Translations under genes and position numbers: made by a program | Shown here: in pieces, positions 29,628 to 37,983 of the stretch | Layout: every line of letters starts with the position of its first letter | How positions within the stretch are numbered: position 1 is the stretch's first letter | Assembly (NCBI RefSeq): GCF_019459225.1 | Contig: NZ_JAIAZY010000006.1 | Coordinates: 86,164 to 150,163 of the forward strand | Length of the DNA: 64,000 nucleotides | Direction: 5' to 3' | Origin: Bacillus sp. IITD106 | GTDB lineage: Bacteria; Bacillota; Bacilli; Bacillales; Bacillaceae_C | Notes under the pieces: model-generated | Told to the model about the DNA's origin: nothing | Seen by the model: only the letters and a program-made list of their open reading frames with translations | The model's database searches: none

Positions 29628-30557
29628 TCAATACTTTTTTCGTTTATTTTTAGAATTAACTGTTTCAATATTCAAGATAATATCTTCAGCTCTCAATAAG
29701 TTGAGGAAGCTTTCCATTGCTTTTGTTTGGAAGGGCGTTTTAACGATAAAGGAAAACTTACGATAGAATGGCAAACCTTCTATTTTCAATCTTTTCAAAG
29801 TGCCTAATTCTACTTCTTTCCTGATTGCCCATTTTGAAAGTAGACTAACTCCTAACCCTGCTTCTACTGACTCTTTAATGAGTTGGTTGCTTCCAAATTC
29901 CATTATTTTAGGAGCCATATCAAATAACTGAAATACATGTTCTGTTGCTTCGCGTGTACCAGATCCATTTTCGCGAACAATCCAAGTTTCGTTCGCAAGG
30001 TCCGAACCTCTTAATTCTGTTTTATTGTCATTCGCCAAACGATGATTTGCTGAAACCACAATGTGCATTTCATCTTCTAAAAACGGCTCAACCTTCAATT
30101 TTGAATTTCTTAATCCTCCTTCAATGATCCCTATATCCAATTGATGCCCCGAGACAAGTTCCGCAATTTCTTTCGTGTTTCCGATTGTGATCGTTGGCTT
30201 TATAAGCGGATATTGTTCAAGTGTATGGGCTATGATATGCGGTAAGACATATTCGCCAAATGTGTAGCTTGCCCCAATAGATAAGGGGCCGCTTGTTTTA
30301 TTTGTGACATCATCCACTAATCGTTGCATTTTTGTATAAAGTCCAATGATTTCTTTTGCATGATGATATACAATTTCACCCGCTTTATTTAAGCGGACAT
30401 ATTTATTGCTTCTTTCTAAGAGTTTTGTTCCCATTTCACGCTCAAAAAGCTGTATGTATTGACTAACGGCAGGCTGAGTCATATGAAGCTCCTCTGCTGC
30501 ACGAGAAAAACTTTCTTTTTCTGCAACTTTCAAGAATACTTCCAACTTCTGCTCCAT
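29628..30557 (-). CDS. LysR-family transcriptional regulator
   Basis: A 309-residue LysR regulator with an N-terminal helix-turn-helix (FLKVAEKESFSRAAEELHMTQPAVSQYI, about 7-35) and a two-lobed substrate-binding domain (about 90-295). It is divergent from the yeiH-like gene 113 bases away, the same arrangement as yeiE/yeiH in enterobacteria. That suggests it controls the neighbour; YeiE and the related CysL sense sulfur metabolites, but the ligand here is not visible. Confidence 0.92.
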   Translation of the reverse strand: MEQKLEVFLKVAEKESFSRAAEELHMTQPAVSQYIQLFEREMGTKLLERSNKYVRLNKAGEIVYHHAKEIIGLYTKMQRLVDDVTNKTSGPLSIGASYTFGEYVLPHIIAHTLEQYPLIKPTITIGNTKEIAELVSGHQLDIGIIEGGLRNSKLKVEPFLEDEMHIVVSANHRLANDNKTELRGSDLANETWIVRENGSGTREATEHVFQLFDMAPKIMEFGSNQLIKESVEAGLGVSLLSKWAIRKEVELGTLKRLKIEGLPFYRKFSFIVKTPFQTKAMESFLNLLRAEDIILNIETVNSKNKRKKY

Positions 30558-30670
30558 TATTTTCCCTCCACTATAAGCATTTACTTATCATTACTATTAT
30601 AATGATTTATTTTCCTTATATGTTAATAAGTATTATTCTGTAATAGGACATGATTATTGGAGGTTAATTT

Positions 30671-31690
30671 ATGGAAAAACAACTAGAAAGGAAAAAGCCA
30701 AAATCGGCTAGCTTTTCAATGGCGGGTGGAATCGCCTTTACATTTTTGATTGCATTTCTAGGATTTTGGCTAGCGAAAGTTCCTGGATTTAATATGGTTG
30801 GTCAACTTGCCTGTGCGATTCTAATTGCCATAGTTTTTCGGCAATTTTTCGGTTACCCTGAAGCCATCCGCCCAGGAATTGCGTTTTCATCCAAAAGATT
30901 GTTACGAGCAGCCATTATTTTATATGGACTAAAATTGGATATAGCGGTCGTTCTTCAAGATGGCCTTGGTTTACTTGCAAAAGATGTAGGGGTTATTATT
31001 TTTGCAATATTAGCCACTGTTTGGATTGCCAAGCGACTAAAAGCAAATCCAACGATTTCATTATTGCTTGGTGTTGGTACAGGGGTTTGTGGAGCAGCAG
31101 CCATTGCAGCGGTTGCACCCATTATTAAATCGAAAGATGAAGATACTGCCATTAGTGTGGGAACCATAGCACTTGTTGGTACTGTTTTCGCAATCGCATA
31201 TACACTTTTACGCCCCATCCTGCCTCTTACAGATGTGGAATTTGGTGTATGGTCAGGAATGAGTCTTCACGAAATCGCTCAAGTCATCCTTGCAGCTGAT
31301 GTTGGTGGCGAAGATGCGTTGGCGATTGGTTTGCTTGCAAAATTGGGTCGTGTATTCCTCCTTATACCCCTTTGCTTTGTTTTTATGTATTGGATGAAAA
31401 GAAAGGCTGCAGGGGATAACACTGCGGCAAAAATTGAATTCCCGTGGTTTTTAATCGGGTTCATTATTATAAGTGTGATCGGAAGCTATGTGTTAGGACA
31501 TGCGATACCATATCCAGAAGGAGTAAAAAGCTTTGTTACATCGGTCACAAGTTGGCTACTGACCGCTGCTATGGTAGGTCTTGGACTAAACGTTAGTCTT
31601 GGAGATTTAAAAACGAAAGCGTTAAAACCGCTGATTGCCATGGTGATTACGTCATTGGCATTATCTATTTTAGTGTTTTTTATTATTTGA
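30671..31690 (+). CDS. YeiH/UPF0324-family membrane protein
   Basis: A 339-residue protein with about ten membrane helices. Family features are ILYGLKLDIAVV, the glycine-rich GVGTGVCGAAAIAAVAPII segment, the WSGMSLHEIAQV block and the C-terminal GLGLNVSLGDLKTKALKP. UPF0324 proteins are putative sulfate/sulfonate or anion exporters; function is not settled. GGAGG lies before the ATG. It ends the local transcript ahead of a repeat-rich gap. Confidence 0.9.
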   Translation: MEKQLERKKPKSASFSMAGGIAFTFLIAFLGFWLAKVPGFNMVGQLACAILIAIVFRQFFGYPEAIRPGIAFSSKRLLRAAIILYGLKLDIAVVLQDGLGLLAKDVGVIIFAILATVWIAKRLKANPTISLLLGVGTGVCGAAAIAAVAPIIKSKDEDTAISVGTIALVGTVFAIAYTLLRPILPLTDVEFGVWSGMSLHEIAQVILAADVGGEDALAIGLLAKLGRVFLLIPLCFVFMYWMKRKAAGDNTAAKIEFPWFLIGFIIISVIGSYVLGHAIPYPEGVKSFVTSVTSWLLTAAMVGLGLNVSLGDLKTKALKPLIAMVITSLALSILVFFII

Positions 31691-31739
31691 ATAATGATTC
31701 ACGCTATATAGAAGTGCCCAATTTTTAAAATTGACTCAT

Positions 31740-31893
31740 CATCGTAACCCCCAACTCCAAAAATTCGCGATTGGGGTCACGATGAACGTTCCATCCATGA
31801 CCTTTAACCTTCAAAACAGGGTTCGAAGGGCACGTTGAACGCCTCATCGTGACCTCTAATCTTCAAAAAAGGGTTCAGAGGGCACGTTTAACA
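31740..31893. repeat. Degenerate tandem repeat, about 52-bp period, three copies
   Basis: Two clear copies start at about 31799 and 31851 (GACCTTTAACCTTCAAAA then GACCTCTAATCTTCAAAA, each followed by an AGGGTTC...GGGCACGTT block). A weaker third copy precedes them. The 421-bp gap between the yeiH-like gene and the ABC pair otherwise holds only the next repeat and a terminator. Confidence 0.6.
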
Positions 31894-31899
31894 CATTAT

Positions 31900-32053
31900 T
31901 ATCGATCAATTTTTCCATGACTTTCGTCGAGAATAAGCATGGAATTATCGAACAAATTAGGTTTTCCATGAGTTTCATCGAGAATTAGCAAATAATTATC
32001 GACCAAATTAGTTTTCCTATGAGTTTCATAGGGAATTAACTAGGAATTATGAA
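31900..32053. repeat. Degenerate tandem repeat, about 46-51-bp period, three copies
   Basis: Copies begin at 31901, 31947 and 31998 with ATCGAnCAA, continue through TTTTCCATGAGTTTC-like sequence and end in GGAATTAT-like sequence. No open frame crosses them. Spacers are not unique in the CRISPR manner. Confidence 0.65.
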
Positions 32054-32070
32054 ATGTAATATCTCGTAAA

Positions 32071-32106
32071 AAAAACGGCACCTCAAAAATTTGAAGTGCC
32101 GTTTTT
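32071..32106 (-). terminator. Intrinsic terminator of the bmrCD-type operon
   Basis: AAAAACGGCAC / GTGCCGTTTTT with an inner TCAAA/TTTGA pairing, just after the stop at 32112. The sequence is symmetrical and could act on both strands. Confidence 0.88.
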
Positions 32107-32111
32107 CTTTG

Positions 32112-34127
32112 TTATGCCCCAAGCTTTTGACCTTGCTGCAGCTGGTACATTTGATAATACTTTCCTTTTCTCTCCATTAGTTCTTCATGATTGCCTCGCT
32201 CCACAATGGTTCCGCGATCAAGGACTAAAATTTGATCGGCGTTTTTAATTGTTGATAAACGGTGGGCGATAATGAAGGTTGTACGTCCTTTTTTCAATAC
32301 GTCCATTGCTTCTTGGATAATCGTTTCTGTTTCCGTATCGATGCTGGAAGTCGCTTCATCCAAAATGAGGATCGCTGGATCAAAGGCCAATGCTCGCGCA
32401 AAGGAGATTAGCTGGCGTTGTCCGGAAGAAAGTGTACTTCCTTTTTCAACAACAGGCTCATCCATTCCCTTTTCTAAATTTTTCAAAACTCGATCTGCTC
32501 CTACTGCTTTTAAAGCCTCTTCAACCTTCTCACGTGAAATTCGCGGATCATTTAAGCTGACGTTAGAAGCTATCGTTCCTGTAAACAAATACGGATCTTG
32601 CAATACAATGCCCATGTGTTCACGCAGTGTTTGTTTCGGAATGTCTTGAATGTTTTTTCCATCAACTTTGATTTCGCCTTTTTGGCAATCATAGAAACGG
32701 AATAAAATATTCATGATTGAACTTTTTCCAGAACCTGTATGACCAACGAGTGCTACAGTTTCCCCTTGCTTTGCTTCAAAGTGGATGTCTTTCAGTACAT
32801 ATTCATTTTCCTTATATCCAAAATAAACGTGGTCGAACGTAACATTTCCTTTATATCGTTCCATTCTTTCCGTGCTAACCTCTTCCCCTTGTTCATCAAG
32901 CAAGCGGAAAACTCTCTGTCCTGCAACTAAAGCTTGCTCTAGATTGGAAAATTGATTGACGATATTCATAACAGGATGGAATAATCGGTTGATATAATCA
33001 ACATAGGCGTATAATACACCAATTGTCACGACTGAATGAGCTCCGAGTGAATTACTTCCGAAATACCAAATAAACCCGACGAACACAATATTTTTTAACA
33101 CCCCAACAAAATTATGGGACGATAAAGAGTTTAGTATGAGCAGTTTATTTTGATAACGAAAATGCGTCTCGTTCATTTCCTCAAATTCTGCGCTCATTTG
33201 CTTTTCGCGGCGGAAAGCCTGAATAATCGTCATCCCTTGAATAGATTCATTGATCATCGCATTAAGCTCACTTACTTTAGAACGGATCACATGATTGTAT
33301 TTAGAAGCAAATTTCCGATAAAAAATCATCCATGCGAATAAAATAGGGATAAGCAGCGTACATAGCATAGCTAACTTTACATCGAGAATAAACATCGCTG
33401 TAAAAATTCCAAGGATATAAATAAACCCAGTAAAGAAATTTGACAATACTGCCACATATAATTCTCGAATGGCTTCTGTATCATTCGTGATACGCGCGAC
33501 AACTTTCCCTGCAGGTAAATCGTCAAAGTAGCGGATAGGCAGGCGTTGCACATGTGCAAATACATCCATCCGCATTTTTTGAATGATCCGATTTGCCGCT
33601 TTTTGCAAATAAAAATACTGACCATAACTAAAGATCGCTGCAACGATGAATAACCCCATGTAAAGTGCCAACAACTTCGTAATAGCAGGTATCTCAGGCT
33701 TATAAAAAGCGAGTGTATCGTTTATAGAAAGTTTTTTTGCTGAATATTCTTTCGTTTGACCTTGAACCGTAACGGAAAGTTTATCGCCCTTAATCGCTCG
33801 GTCTCCTTCAAAAGGAACTTCATCATTTACAAAGTAAAATCTTCTATCTACTTGTAAAATCGATGCCGTTTTACCGCTTTCCTTTAACGTCGCTTCAGCA
33901 GCATATAGTTCTCTGACGTATGATTTCCCATCATATTCCACTGAGAATTTCCCTGGGCTCGACTCTAACCAGTGATCTTCTATTCCTAAGATGTGCTCAT
34001 CAATCAGCTTCTTCGCTACAAATGGTCCAATGACATCTGCACCGACTGAAACTGTCAGCATTGCCAGTGCAGCAATAATGAGACCTTTAAAAAACAATGC
34101 ATATTTATATAACCTTTTTCCGGTCAT
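32112..34127 (-). CDS. bmrD: Multidrug ABC exporter half-transporter, BmrD/YheH type
   Basis: A 671-residue half-transporter close in length to B. subtilis BmrD (673). After the first helix comes a roughly 110-residue extracytoplasmic insertion (about 35-150), a mark of BmrD. The ATPase has Walker A GHTGSGKSSI, signature LSSGQRQLISFARAL, Walker B AILILDEATSSID with the catalytic Glu, and switch His in IIAHRLS. It overlaps the bmrC stop by one base (TAATG). It pairs with BmrC to expel drugs. Confidence 0.9.
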   Translation of the reverse strand: MTGKRLYKYALFFKGLIIAALAMLTVSVGADVIGPFVAKKLIDEHILGIEDHWLESSPGKFSVEYDGKSYVRELYAAEATLKESGKTASILQVDRRFYFVNDEVPFEGDRAIKGDKLSVTVQGQTKEYSAKKLSINDTLAFYKPEIPAITKLLALYMGLFIVAAIFSYGQYFYLQKAANRIIQKMRMDVFAHVQRLPIRYFDDLPAGKVVARITNDTEAIRELYVAVLSNFFTGFIYILGIFTAMFILDVKLAMLCTLLIPILFAWMIFYRKFASKYNHVIRSKVSELNAMINESIQGMTIIQAFRREKQMSAEFEEMNETHFRYQNKLLILNSLSSHNFVGVLKNIVFVGFIWYFGSNSLGAHSVVTIGVLYAYVDYINRLFHPVMNIVNQFSNLEQALVAGQRVFRLLDEQGEEVSTERMERYKGNVTFDHVYFGYKENEYVLKDIHFEAKQGETVALVGHTGSGKSSIMNILFRFYDCQKGEIKVDGKNIQDIPKQTLREHMGIVLQDPYLFTGTIASNVSLNDPRISREKVEEALKAVGADRVLKNLEKGMDEPVVEKGSTLSSGQRQLISFARALAFDPAILILDEATSSIDTETETIIQEAMDVLKKGRTTFIIAHRLSTIKNADQILVLDRGTIVERGNHEELMERKGKYYQMYQLQQGQKLGA

Positions 34128-35884
34128 TATGCGTTCACCTCCTCAAGAAGCGAGTCTTCTACTTGCTGTCTATCATATTGCTCTTTATACCATCCGTTTG
34201 CTTGCAGCAAATCTTGATGGGTTCCTTCTTCGACAATTTTCCCGTCGTCTAAAACAATAATCCAGTCAGCATGTTCAATTGCAGATAGACGGTGTGTCGT
34301 AATAATAGTAGTTTTTCCGTTGCGCTCCTCGCGAATATTTCGGATAATCCTAGACTCTGTCTTGGCGTCTACAGCAGATAACGAATCATCTAATATTAAA
34401 AGCTCTGGATTCTTAATAAGCGCTCGAGCAATTGAAATTCTCTGCTTTTGTCCACCAGAAAGGGCTACCCCTTTTTCTCCTACAAGTGTTTCCAAGCCTT
34501 CTGGCAACATTTCTAAATCCTTTTCAAAATAAGCAAGATAAATTGCTTTTTTAAGATCTTCCTCTGTTGCTTGTTCATCTCCGAAAAGGATGTTTTCTCT
34601 TACACTCCTAGAAAACAAAACATGATCTTGCGGAACATAGCCAATCCAACTGCGAATCTGTTCTTTAGACTGATCTTTCATATTTACATCGGAAATGTAA
34701 ATATCTCCATCACCTAATGGGTACTCTCGTAAAAATTGTTTAATAAATGTTGTCTTTCCACTTCCGGTTTTTCCAACTATACCAATCGTCTCACCACGTT
34801 TAATGTGGACATTTAAATTAGCCAAGTTATTTGTTTTTGAAGACGGATAGCGGAATGTAACCTCTGATAATAAAATGTTTTCTGGTTGCTCTATTACTTT
34901 TGGAGCGACAGGATCTTTTACATCTTCCTCGTAGTTCAATGTTTCTTGAACACGATCAAGCGATGCATTTCCCCGCTGCATGATATTGATTAATTCACCA
35001 ATCGCAAACATTGGCCATGTAAGCATACCTAAGTAAACATTGAAGGCAACTAGATGTCCCAATGAGATTTCTTGATGAAAGACAAGATATGTTCCGTAAG
35101 AAAGTCCGATGATGTAGCTGATTCCCGTAATCACTTTTGTTGCAGGATTGAATAGGGCATCGATTCTTTCAACACTAATATTTTTTTGGTACACATCCTC
35201 CGTCATCTTTTGAAAATCAGCTTCACTTGCCTTTTCTTGGACGTATGCCCGAGTAACCCTTACTCCTGAAACAGATTCAAGGACCCGATCATTCATGTCA
35301 CCAAATGCATCTTGTGCAGCCGTAAATCGTGTATGGATTTTATCTCCAAGAACTGTGATAATCCATGCAAGAATAGGCAGCGGCAATATCGCCGCAAATG
35401 TAAGCTTCCAAGAAACGAGGAATCCCATCGTCAATAAAATCGTGAACATATACATCGTAGAATCAAATAATGTAAGAATTCCAAAACCTGCAGTTAAGGA
35501 TATCGCCCGTAAATCATTTGTACCCCTAGCCATTAAATCGCCTGTTCGATTTTTTTCAAAAAATGTAGGAGTCATCTTTAATAAATGATTCATGAATCTA
35601 GAGCGCAGCATTTTTTCCACAATAAAAGCTCCGCCAAATAATTGATACTGCCATACGTACGTAATCCAATAGTTTAATATTGCTCCACCACCCAATATCG
35701 CCACGTACATTAATAATGTTTTAAAGGTTAATGATCCGAGAAAGATATTGTCGATAGCAGATCCTAAAATCATTGGCGGAATCACTTCAAATATATTAGC
35801 AAAGCCCAATAAAACAAGGGCAATCGTATAACGCTTCCAATGTTGTTTAAAAAACCAACCTAATTTTTTTAATACACTAAACAT
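34127..35884 (-). CDS. bmrC: Multidrug ABC exporter half-transporter, BmrC/YheI type
   Basis: A 585-residue half-transporter, equal in length to B. subtilis BmrC. Six helices fill the first 300 residues. The ATPase has Walker A GKTGSGKTTF and signature LSGGQKQRISIARAL, but Walker B reads LLILDDSLSAVD: Asp replaces the catalytic Glu, the degenerate site expected in one half of a heterodimer. A strong AAGGAGG precedes the ATG. A long regulatory leader lies upstream, from 36221 down to 35885. Confidence 0.9.
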   Translation of the reverse strand: MFSVLKKLGWFFKQHWKRYTIALVLLGFANIFEVIPPMILGSAIDNIFLGSLTFKTLLMYVAILGGGAILNYWITYVWQYQLFGGAFIVEKMLRSRFMNHLLKMTPTFFEKNRTGDLMARGTNDLRAISLTAGFGILTLFDSTMYMFTILLTMGFLVSWKLTFAAILPLPILAWIITVLGDKIHTRFTAAQDAFGDMNDRVLESVSGVRVTRAYVQEKASEADFQKMTEDVYQKNISVERIDALFNPATKVITGISYIIGLSYGTYLVFHQEISLGHLVAFNVYLGMLTWPMFAIGELINIMQRGNASLDRVQETLNYEEDVKDPVAPKVIEQPENILLSEVTFRYPSSKTNNLANLNVHIKRGETIGIVGKTGSGKTTFIKQFLREYPLGDGDIYISDVNMKDQSKEQIRSWIGYVPQDHVLFSRSVRENILFGDEQATEEDLKKAIYLAYFEKDLEMLPEGLETLVGEKGVALSGGQKQRISIARALIKNPELLILDDSLSAVDAKTESRIIRNIREERNGKTTIITTHRLSAIEHADWIIVLDDGKIVEEGTHQDLLQANGWYKEQYDRQQVEDSLLEEVNA

Positions 35885-35922
35885 TCCTTAAACCTCCTTT
35901 TTTGCCGACCATCCAGTGAAAG

Positions 35923-35973
35923 CTACCCACTCTCCAGCTCCACTGTTTTCATCAATAGAATAAAAATCGTCAT
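35923..35973 (-). CDS. Candidate 16-residue leader ORF next to bmrC
   Basis: ATG at 35973 has GGGAGG 8 bases upstream and opens a 16-codon frame ending TAG at 35923, 38 bases before bmrC. The same stretch is also open in another frame that lacks a usual start codon and ends in GEWVAFTGWSAKKEV just before bmrC. Whether either is translated is unknown; the first has the better initiation signal. Confidence 0.35.
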   Translation of the reverse strand: MTIFILLMKTVELESG

Positions 35974-36006
35974 TTGTTTTTCCTCCCGATTGTTTTTTTA
36001 TATTAA

Positions 36007-36022
36007 CAGTGTGATAACACTG
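36007..36022 (-). other. Small perfect hairpin in the bmrC leader
   Basis: CAGTGT and ACACTG enclose a 4-base loop, and on the minus strand an AT-rich tract follows. It may be a third weak stop or pause structure after the two terminators. Confidence 0.4.
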
Positions 36023-36039
36023 GTTTTCTATATGAAAAA

Positions 36040-36076
36040 GAGCATAGTGCGCCTATAAATATGCGCAGCTATGCTC
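36040..36076 (-). terminator. Leader terminator 2 of the bmrCD-type attenuator
   Basis: On the minus strand GAGCATAGCTGCGC pairs with GCGCACTATGCTC and is followed by TTTTTC. It lies between the leader peptide and bmrC, so read-through is needed for expression. Confidence 0.85.
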
Positions 36077-36079
36077 ACA

Positions 36080-36114
36080 TAAAAAAGACACGGGTATCCT
36101 ATAGCCCGCGTCTT
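36080..36114 (-). terminator. Leader terminator 1 of the bmrCD-type attenuator
   Basis: On the minus strand AAGACGCGGG pairs with CCCGTGTCTT and is followed by TTTT. It starts about 21 bases after the leader-peptide stop codon. Confidence 0.85.
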
Positions 36115-36135
36115 AGCTTTTAATCGTTTACAAAA

Positions 36136-36204
36136 TTATGCAATTAAACGGCAGGCTGAGTCCATATTCAGTTGTTGAACGTTTACAATTAACTTTTTCA
36201 TCAT
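36136..36204 (-). CDS. 22-residue leader peptide of the bmrCD-type operon
   Basis: ATG at 36204 (a second ATG follows at once) has GGGAGG 6 bases upstream and opens 22 codons, beginning MMKKLIVN and ending ACRLIA, stop TAA at 36136-36138. The peptide is followed at short distance by two tandem terminators. B. subtilis bmrCD is known to be induced by ribosome-targeting antibiotics through the leader ORF bmrB and transcription attenuation. The peptide here is shorter than BmrB. The RNA segment CGUUUA inside it (36145-36150) can pair with UAAACG either upstream (36180-36185) or downstream (36125-36130), which would suit a ribosome-position switch. Confidence 0.75.
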   Translation of the reverse strand: MMKKLIVNVQQLNMDSACRLIA

Positions 36205-36247
36205 GATCAGCCTCCCTTCCTTAATTTAGACTATATTGAATGTTCAT

Positions 36248-36277
36248 ATGTTAGCACGAGAGAATTTGTCATGTCAA
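36248..36277 (-). promoter_or_regulatory. Sigma-A promoter of the bmrCD-type leader
   Basis: On the minus strand a consensus TTGACA (36272-36277), an 18-bp spacer and TAACAT (36248-36253), about 25 bases upstream of the leader-peptide ribosome binding site. It is strong enough to imply constant transcription gated by the terminators. Confidence 0.75.
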
Positions 36278-36424
36278 TTAGTTATTGGAAAAAATTTTCA
36301 TAATATCATTTTAGTCCGATTCATACAACAATATTCAACTGTCGATAGGAATCTTTAAGAAAAAAGTGTAAAGACTAAAATTAGTGGAAAAGAATAACTA
36401 AAAATTGAAGAAGGGGAAACATTC

Positions 36425-37918
36425 ATGGACTATAAGTTGAAAGAGGAAATCGTTAAAAGTGTCCCTCAGAAAGGATTTTTTGGACATCCAAAAGGTTTGT
36501 TTACATTATTTTTCACAGAGTTTTGGGAACGTTTTTCATATTACGGGATGAGGGCCATTCTCCTTTATTATATGTATTACGCTGTTTCAGAAGGCGGACT
36601 TGGTCTAGACAAAACAACGGCCGCTTCCGTCATGGCCATATACGGGTCTCTCGTTTATATGTCTGGAATCATTGGAGGCTGGATAGCGGATCGGATACTA
36701 GGGACGAAAAAAACAGTTTTCTTCGGCGGAATCTTAATTATGGGTGGCCATATTGCCCTATCCTTTCCAGGTGGAATCGTCGCTTTATTTTTATCCATGG
36801 GATTAATTGTTATCGGTACAGGTCTTTTGAAGCCAAATGTTTCAAGTGTCGTCGGTGATTTATACAGTGAAGATGATAACCGTCGCGATGCTGGTTTCAG
36901 TATTTTTTATATGGGAATTAATTTAGGTGCTTTAATCGCTCCTTTTATCGTAGGGACGCTTGGACAAAAATACAATTTTCATCTTGGTTTTGGGGTAGCT
37001 GCAATTGGTATGTTTTTAGGATTAGTGATTTTTTTAGCAACGAGGAAAAATAATTTGGGTCTTGCAGGCTCACATGTTCCAAATCCACTTTCTCCAGATG
37101 AAAAGAGAAGAGTTTATTTAGGTTTTTTTATTGTCGCTATCATGGTTATCTTACTTGGTGCCCTATCGATTTCCAAAGGCATTTTGACGATTGATCGCTT
37201 TACGATGCTCGTTAGTATTTTGGGAATAATCATTCCTGCCGCTTACTTTATTGTTATGTTCCGAAGTAAAAAGACAACTCCTGACGAACGATCCAATTTA
37301 ACAGCTTACATACCATTATTCATTGCATCAATTATGTTTTGGGCAATTGAAGAACAAGGTTCAATCATACTTGCACAATATGCCGACCAACGAACACAAT
37401 TGCAGTTTGCAGGATTAAAATTAGAGTCCTCTTGGTTCCAATCATTAAACCCAGTCTTTATCGTCATATTTGCTCCAATTTTTGCATGGCTTTGGATAAG
37501 ACTCGGCAATCGTCAGCCATCGACACCAGCAAAATTCGCATTGGGACTTGTTCTTGCGGGTCTTTCTTTTATCGTTATGATCTTTCCTGCCTATATGAAC
37601 GGTGTAAACACACTTGTAAGCCCATTGTGGCTAGTTCTCAGTTTCTTTATCGTCGTGCTTGGTGAGCTTTGTTTATCACCTGTTGGGCTTTCCGCTACTA
37701 CAAGATTGGCGCCAGCAGCCTTTTCAGCACAGACGATGAGTCTTTGGTTTTTATCAAATGCTTCTGCACAAGCGATTAACGCTCAGATTGTAAAATTATA
37801 TAAACCTGAAACTGAAATTATTTACTTCGGTTTCATAGGTGGTATATCGATTTTACTTGGAATAATTTTGTTCGCGATGTCTCCGAAAATTCAGTCGTAT
37901 ATGCGAGGTACTCGATAA
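36425..37918 (+). CDS. Proton-coupled oligopeptide transporter (POT/PTR2 family)
   Basis: A 497-residue transporter with 14 predicted helices that takes up di- and tripeptides with protons. The N-terminal TEFWERFSYYGMRAILLYYM holds the ExxERFxYY signature, and a second family block lies at FSIFYMGINLGALIAPF. Length equals DtpT-type transporters such as B. subtilis YclF. The ribosome binding site GAAGGGGA precedes the ATG. It is monocistronic, divergent from the bmr leader and convergent with trpE. Confidence 0.93.
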   Translation: MDYKLKEEIVKSVPQKGFFGHPKGLFTLFFTEFWERFSYYGMRAILLYYMYYAVSEGGLGLDKTTAASVMAIYGSLVYMSGIIGGWIADRILGTKKTVFFGGILIMGGHIALSFPGGIVALFLSMGLIVIGTGLLKPNVSSVVGDLYSEDDNRRDAGFSIFYMGINLGALIAPFIVGTLGQKYNFHLGFGVAAIGMFLGLVIFLATRKNNLGLAGSHVPNPLSPDEKRRVYLGFFIVAIMVILLGALSISKGILTIDRFTMLVSILGIIIPAAYFIVMFRSKKTTPDERSNLTAYIPLFIASIMFWAIEEQGSIILAQYADQRTQLQFAGLKLESSWFQSLNPVFIVIFAPIFAWLWIRLGNRQPSTPAKFALGLVLAGLSFIVMIFPAYMNGVNTLVSPLWLVLSFFIVVLGELCLSPVGLSATTRLAPAAFSAQTMSLWFLSNASAQAINAQIVKLYKPETEIIYFGFIGGISILLGIILFAMSPKIQSYMRGTR

Positions 37919-37925
37919 ACGGAAG

Positions 37926-37963
37926 AAAAACCATCATCCTATTTAAACTTGGATGATGGTTAT
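37926..37963. terminator. Bidirectional terminator between the POT gene and trpE
   Basis: AAAAACCATCATCC / GGATGATGGTTATTTCTT stem and flanking A/T tracts between two convergent genes. Confidence 0.85.
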
Positions 37964-37983
37964 TTCTTGTTAGCAAACATTTA

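Noticed and set aside
31740..32053. CRISPR array
   Set aside because: The repeat units are degenerate, have no unique spacers of constant length, and no cas genes are present.
34127..35884. BmrC-type subunit as an inactivated pseudogene because Asp replaces the catalytic Glu
   Set aside because: One degenerate ATPase site is normal for heterodimeric ABC exporters, and the partner has an intact site.
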